Assembly: GCF_011492945.1 (NCBI RefSeq)
Contig: NZ_CP045119.1
Coordinates: 3,472,001-3,536,000, forward strand
Direction: 5' to 3'
From: Rubrobacter tropicus
Lineage (GTDB): Bacteria; Actinomycetota; Rubrobacteria; Rubrobacterales; Rubrobacteraceae
Length of the DNA stretch: 64,000 nucleotides
Part shown: piece after piece, positions 60,236 to 64,000 of the stretch
How the letters are laid out: every line of letters begins with the position of its first letter
Position numbering within the stretch: the first letter of the stretch is position 1
The notes under the pieces: generated by a model
Database searches by the model: none
Seen by the model: only the letters and a program-made list of their open reading frames with translations
What the model was told of the DNA's origin: nothing
Made by a program: the position numbers and the translations under genes

Positions 60236-61620
60236 CACGGGCCCTCCAGTAGCGCGCCGGCCGCCGCCTCACCGAGGACCAGCAGCGGCTCGGGCCAGAG
60301 CCCCAACGCCAGGACCAGGCCGGCCAGAAGCAGGACGAGGGCCAGGACGGGAGATGGGCTGGCCTTGCCCTTGCCGCCCTCCGGCGTCCAGTAGGCCCGC
60401 TGGTAGACCTGGAAGGCGTAGACGAAAGAGAGGGCGCCGCCCAGGAAGATCAGGGCGGTAAGCGCCACGCTCCCGGCCCCAACGCTCGCCCGGAACATCG
60501 CCAGCTTGCCGACGAACCCCGCGACCGGCGGCACCCCCACGACGCTGAACGCGCCGACCGCGAACGCCGCCCCGACGAACCTCCCGCCGGCGCCCGCCGC
60601 CAGGAAGAGCAGGGCCTTGTTGAGGGAGTTGATCACCGCGTAGACCACCGCCGCTGTGTACCCGACGGGCCCCCCGATGGCGAGGGCCACCAGGATGTAG
60701 CCGGCCTGGCCGATAGCCGAGTAGGCCAGGACCTCGACGATCTCGTGGCGCGAGATCGCCTGCAGCGCCCCGTAGAGGATGCTCGCCGTGCCGAGAACGA
60801 GAACGGCCGCCGTTCCTAGCTCCAGCTCCCGCGGCAGGACGTCCGCCCCGAAGCGCAGCAGGCCGTAGCCCCCTATGTTCGCCAGGGCGCCCGAGAGGAT
60901 GGCGGCGACCGGGGCGTGGCTCCCGACGTAGACCGCCGGCAGCCAGAAATGGAACGGGAAGAGGCCGAGCTTTAGCGAAAAGGCCACGAAGACCGCGACG
61001 GCTATCGAGATGATCGAGCTCGGCCGCACCCTTGCGGCCCTCTCGGCCATCACCTCCATGTCCAGGGTGCCGGTTACGTGGTAGAGGGCCGCGACCGCTA
61101 TCAGGAAGATGACGGACCCTAGAAGGTTTATGACGGCGAAGATAAAGGCCGCCCGCACCTGGTAGTCCTTCTCCCGGTAGCCGGTGAGCGCGTAGGCCGC
61201 GGTCATGGAGATCTCGAAAAAGACGTAGAAGTTGAAGGCGTCCCCCGTCAGGAAGAGCCCCGTGAGCCCGGCGGCCATAAACGCCACGAGCGCGGGGAAG
61301 GTCCGCGAACGAACCCCGCCGAGAACCTCGTAGACGAGGGAGACCAGGATCACACCCACCGAGACAGCCGAGAACGTCACCCCGAGGGCGTCCGCCCTGA
61401 GCGTTATGCCGACGCCCTCGGGCCACCCGCCGGCGACCATCTCCACGGGCCCGTTCCCGAGCACCGCGAAGGTCAGGCCGAGCACGCAGGCGAAGCCCGC
61501 GCCGAGCCCGGCCACGGAGACCCAGCCGACCAGCGGGCGGCGCCCGTCGGCGAGGGCGAGCGCGGCGGCCAGAACCCACGGGATCAGGACGGCGAGCGGG
61601 AGTAGCGTGTCGCCCGTCAC
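60235..61620 (-). CDS. mrpD: Mrp Na+/H+ antiporter subunit D
   Basis: A 461-residue proton-translocating module (Nqo13/14-like): GLFLTGDAFNFYVFFEISMT with the essential Glu, FSLKLGLFPFHFWLPAVYVG with the TM7 Lys, EVLAYSAIGQAGYILVALAI and LNKALLFLAAGA with the later Lys. Overlaps mrpC by 4 bases and mrpE by a few. Confidence 0.94.
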   Translation of the reverse strand: MTGDTLLPLAVLIPWVLAAALALADGRRPLVGWVSVAGLGAGFACVLGLTFAVLGNGPVEMVAGGWPEGVGITLRADALGVTFSAVSVGVILVSLVYEVLGGVRSRTFPALVAFMAAGLTGLFLTGDAFNFYVFFEISMTAAYALTGYREKDYQVRAAFIFAVINLLGSVIFLIAVAALYHVTGTLDMEVMAERAARVRPSSIISIAVAVFVAFSLKLGLFPFHFWLPAVYVGSHAPVAAILSGALANIGGYGLLRFGADVLPRELELGTAAVLVLGTASILYGALQAISRHEIVEVLAYSAIGQAGYILVALAIGGPVGYTAAVVYAVINSLNKALLFLAAGAGGRFVGAAFAVGAFSVVGVPPVAGFVGKLAMFRASVGAGSVALTALIFLGGALSFVYAFQVYQRAYWTPEGGKGKASPSPVLALVLLLAGLVLALGLWPEPLLVLGEAAAGALLEGP

Positions 61621-62045
61621 CGCGTGTCCTCCCCGAGTTCCACGTCCGCCGGGCTCTCCTTCGGCTCCTCTTCCTTTTCCGGGTCATCGCCGCGTTCCAG
61701 CGCTTCGGCCTCGCGCATCTCGGCGGCGGAGACGTCCTCGATGTCCACGGAGTCGTGGGCGAGGTAGAGACGGTAGACCAGGCTCAGGAGCAGGGCGGCG
61801 ACGCTGGAGCTGATCACGATGGCCGTCAGCGCCATGGCCTGCACCAGCGGGTCGGCGACGGGACCCTCGGGCAGGGGGTAGATCGGGGGTTCCCCGCGCG
61901 TCAGGCCGGCCGAGATGATGAACAGGTTCGCGGCGTTGGAGATGAGCACTATGCCGACCACCACCCGGAAGAGGTCGCGCTGCAGGATCAAGAACGCCCC
62001 CGACCCGAAGACGACCGCGATGACGAGCGAGAGGAAGAGGATCAA
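61617..62045 (-). CDS. mrpC: Mrp Na+/H+ antiporter subunit C
   Basis: A 142-residue NuoK-like protein: FGSGAFLILQRDLFRVVVGI, VLISNAANLFIISAGL, DPLVQAMALTAIVISSSVAA. About 40 residues of acidic C-terminal tail (DDPEKEEEPKESPADVELGE) extend beyond the usual length of about 110. Confidence 0.93.
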   Translation of the reverse strand: MILFLSLVIAVVFGSGAFLILQRDLFRVVVGIVLISNAANLFIISAGLTRGEPPIYPLPEGPVADPLVQAMALTAIVISSSVAALLLSLVYRLYLAHDSVDIEDVSAAEMREAEALERGDDPEKEEEPKESPADVELGEDTR

Positions 62046-62491
62046 AGGTCTTCCCCCCCGTCCGCGTCTTCTATGGCGCGCGAGATCGCGCTGACCGTCC
62101 CGACGACGAACCCGAAGACGAGCAAGAATACGGCACAGTCGAAGAGCACGGCCGTTATGAACTCCAGCGTCCCGAGATGGAGCACCTTGGCCCCCGGCGG
62201 CGGGTAGTGCGTCAGGACCGAATCTCCCATTAGCAGCGGCACGACCGCGAGCCCGAGCGCCGCCAGCAGGCCCACGAACGCCAGCGTCCCCGCCTGGCGC
62301 ACGCCCGGTATCTTCTCGGCTTCCTCGCGGCCGAAGACCATGAGCTGCAAAAGAACCCCCAAGGAGGCCACGACCCCGGCGGAGAACCCGTCGCCGGGTT
62401 GGGTGTAGCCCTTGACGAGGATGGCGAGGGCCGTCACGAGCGTTGGCAGCAGGAGGAGCCTCGCCACCATCCGGGTCATGGCGCCCGTCAC
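62042..62491 (-). CDS. mrpB: Mrp Na+/H+ antiporter subunit B
   Basis: A 149-residue membrane protein: LLLPTLVTALAILVKGYTQP, GDGFSAGVVASLGVLLQLMV and LHLGTLEFITAVLFDCAVFL match MnhB. Start taken as GTG 62491 overlapping the mrpA stop (GTGA); ATG 62479 with AGGTGA upstream is as likely. Confidence 0.92.
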   Translation of the reverse strand: MTGAMTRMVARLLLLPTLVTALAILVKGYTQPGDGFSAGVVASLGVLLQLMVFGREEAEKIPGVRQAGTLAFVGLLAALGLAVVPLLMGDSVLTHYPPPGAKVLHLGTLEFITAVLFDCAVFLLVFGFVVGTVSAISRAIEDADGGEDL

Positions 62492-64000
62492 CTGAGCCGT
62501 CCGCCTCGGAGCAAGGTTACGACGGCGAGCAGGACCAGGGCGACCACCGAGATCTCGCCCAGAGTGTCCAACCCGCGGAAGTCGGCCAGGATCGCCGTTA
62601 CGGCGTCCCCGGCGTGGGCGTCGGGGGTGAGCCGGAGGTGCTCTTCCGAGACGCTCCTCTCGGCGGCGGGCCTGGAGAGCGTCGCCCAGACGACGGCGAA
62701 GGTCGAGGCGCCGGCCACGGCGGCGAAGAAGACCTTGCGCCACCGCCGCTCCGTCGGAAGCCCGGCCTGGCGGTGGAGCACCTCGTAGGGAACGAGCCGT
62801 AAAGTTCCGAGAAAGAGCAGCGTGAGCACGGTCTCGACCAGGACCGCCACGAGCGCCACGTCGGGCGCCCCGAAGAACGCGTAGACGAGGGCGAGCACGA
62901 ACCCGGCGCTCGAGAGCACCAGGGCCAAAGTTACGTGGCGTTTGGTGAACGTGGTCGTGAGGGCCGCGACCGCGACCGGCACGAGGGCCAGCAGCAGCGG
63001 GATGTCCCGGGCCTGTATAGCCCCCACCCTGTAGGTCCCGCCGGTCGGCGTAACAAGGATGCCTATTCCGATGAGGATGCCTCCGGGCAGGAGTATCGCG
63101 GCCACCCGGCTGCGGAGGTCCCGCGCCTCGGCCCGGTGAACCCGGTCCGAGAGCCCGTTCAAACCCCGCAACCCGAGCCCGTACAGACGCTCCGGCCCAA
63201 CCATCTCCCCGAGCCGCGAGAAGGCCCCCGCCGCCCCGGACCAGAGGGGCCTTGAGAGGACTATCGCCACCCCGAGCCCGTAGGTAGCGAGCGCCATCAG
63301 GTTCTCGGGTCTGGCGTCGAGGTGGTAGGCGGCACTCACGGAGGCCGCAGATCCCAGGGAGTCCGAGCCCGCCGCCAGGGCCAGCCCCAGGTACGGCCCG
63401 ACGAGGACGCCGCCGAACAGCGCCAGCGCCCCGAGCGCCGCGATGGGCCAGACGAGGGTCCAGGACGGGCGCTCCGCCGCCCCCGGCCTTCCCGCAAAGA
63501 TCCCACCCCAGAACCGCCAGGCGTAGGCGAAGGTCAGGGCGGCGCCCAGGACCGCGAGCCCGGCGAAGATGGGCCCCCGCCCGAGCGCGGCGGCGAAGAA
63601 CAGCTCGTCCTTGAAGAAGCCGACGGTGAGCGGCAGCGCCGCCAGCCCCGCCGCGGCTACCCCGGCGGCGCCGGCGAGAAGGGGCAGGGACCCGTACAGC
63701 CCGCCGAGACGGGAGAGCCGGTCCTCCCCCGTCGCCTCCGTAACGGTACCGGCGGTAAGGAAGAGGGCGCTCTTGCACAGGGCGTGCGCGAGGACGTAGA
63801 ACGAGGCGCCGACGGCCCCGTACTCCCCGCCGAGGCCGTACATCACCACCACGTAGCCGTACTGGCTTATCGTGGAGTAGGCGAGCAGCTGTTTCAGCAC
63901 GTCCCGCGTCAACGCCAGCACCCCGCCTACCGCCATCGAGAGAAAGCCGACGACCAGAAGGGAGTCGAGCAGGAACTCGCTCTTCTGTATCAGCGGGTAG
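62488..64000 (-). CDS. mrpA: Mrp Na+/H+ antiporter subunit A (partial, N-terminus outside window)
   Basis: 504 residues are visible, open to the window edge. LKQLLAYSTISQYGYVVVMY, HALCKSALFLTAGTVTEATG and LPLTVGFFKDELFFAAALGR are the late NuoL-like part; the C-terminal half (KRHVTLALVLSSAGFVLALV, FFGAPDVALVAVLVETVLTL, FRGLDTLGEISVVALVLLAV) carries the NuoJ-like and extra MrpA-specific helices. MrpA and MrpD form the ion path. Gene order A-B-C-D-E-F-G is complete. Confidence 0.95.
   Translation of the reverse strand, partial: YPLIQKSEFLLDSLLVVGFLSMAVGGVLALTRDVLKQLLAYSTISQYGYVVVMYGLGGEYGAVGASFYVLAHALCKSALFLTAGTVTEATGEDRLSRLGGLYGSLPLLAGAAGVAAAGLAALPLTVGFFKDELFFAAALGRGPIFAGLAVLGAALTFAYAWRFWGGIFAGRPGAAERPSWTLVWPIAALGALALFGGVLVGPYLGLALAAGSDSLGSAASVSAAYHLDARPENLMALATYGLGVAIVLSRPLWSGAAGAFSRLGEMVGPERLYGLGLRGLNGLSDRVHRAEARDLRSRVAAILLPGGILIGIGILVTPTGGTYRVGAIQARDIPLLLALVPVAVAALTTTFTKRHVTLALVLSSAGFVLALVYAFFGAPDVALVAVLVETVLTLLFLGTLRLVPYEVLHRQAGLPTERRWRKVFFAAVAGASTFAVVWATLSRPAAERSVSEEHLRLTPDAHAGDAVTAILADFRGLDTLGEISVVALVLLAVVTLLRGGRLR

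Overview
The window is GC-rich chromosomal DNA from an actinobacterium, most likely a Rubrobacter-type organism. This is an inference from very high GC at third codon positions combined with unusually frequent ATA isoleucine codons, frequent GTG and TTG starts, and the gene content. Genes are tightly packed, and many neighbours overlap by 4 bases (ATGA, GTGA or TTGA), which suggests translational coupling. No rRNA, tRNA or CRISPR array was seen.

Region 1 (1-27,676) is a surface-polysaccharide locus. It holds a WbsX-like gene, three separate sulfotransferase genes, an 863-residue glycosyltransferase-sulfotransferase-sulfotransferase fusion, a SAM methyltransferase, a family-4-type and three family-2 glycosyltransferases, an ABC exporter pair (Wzm/Wzt type), and the full dTDP-L-rhamnose set (rmlB, rmlA, rmlC together, rmlD apart). 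The likely product is an exported, sulfated, rhamnose-containing glycan. Mixed in are a DUF1996 protein, a large exported PQQ-type sugar dehydrogenase, a DUF433/DUF5615 toxin-antitoxin-like pair, a small RTX-repeat protein, and two paralogous exported amidases, one with a Sec signal and one with a Tat signal. A dehalogenase-like hydrolase and a PPOX-fold oxidoreductase form the tail of the rml operon.

Region 2 (27,888-33,193 plus the AraC gene to 34,249) has thrC-thrB, three short-chain dehydrogenases, an HxlR regulator divergent from one of them, and an AraC regulator.

Region 3 (34,700-44,426) is the branched-chain amino acid cluster: ilvB, an ACT-domain gene with an unusual C-terminal fusion, ilvC, ilvE, leuA, a metallopeptidase-like gene, leuB and cimA. 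Two candidate leader peptides rich in Leu/Ile/Val with rare CTA/ATT codons, each followed by alternative hairpins, precede ilvB and leuA and suggest attenuation control.

Region 4 (44,481-53,971) has a luciferase-like oxidoreductase, two tandem SPFH/band-7 membrane proteins, a radical-SAM protein interrupted by an intein exactly at its third iron-sulfur cysteine, a YjbR-like protein, and a fusion of an ABC sugar-permease domain to a family-39-like membrane glycosyltransferase domain.

Region 5 (54,154-64,000) handles cations: trkA-trkH for K+ uptake and, on the other strand, mrpABCDEFG (Na+/H+ antiporter, mrpA cut by the window edge) followed by a Kef-type antiporter.

Several short dispersed repeat families built from TCAGC/GCTGA units lie between genes across the whole window.
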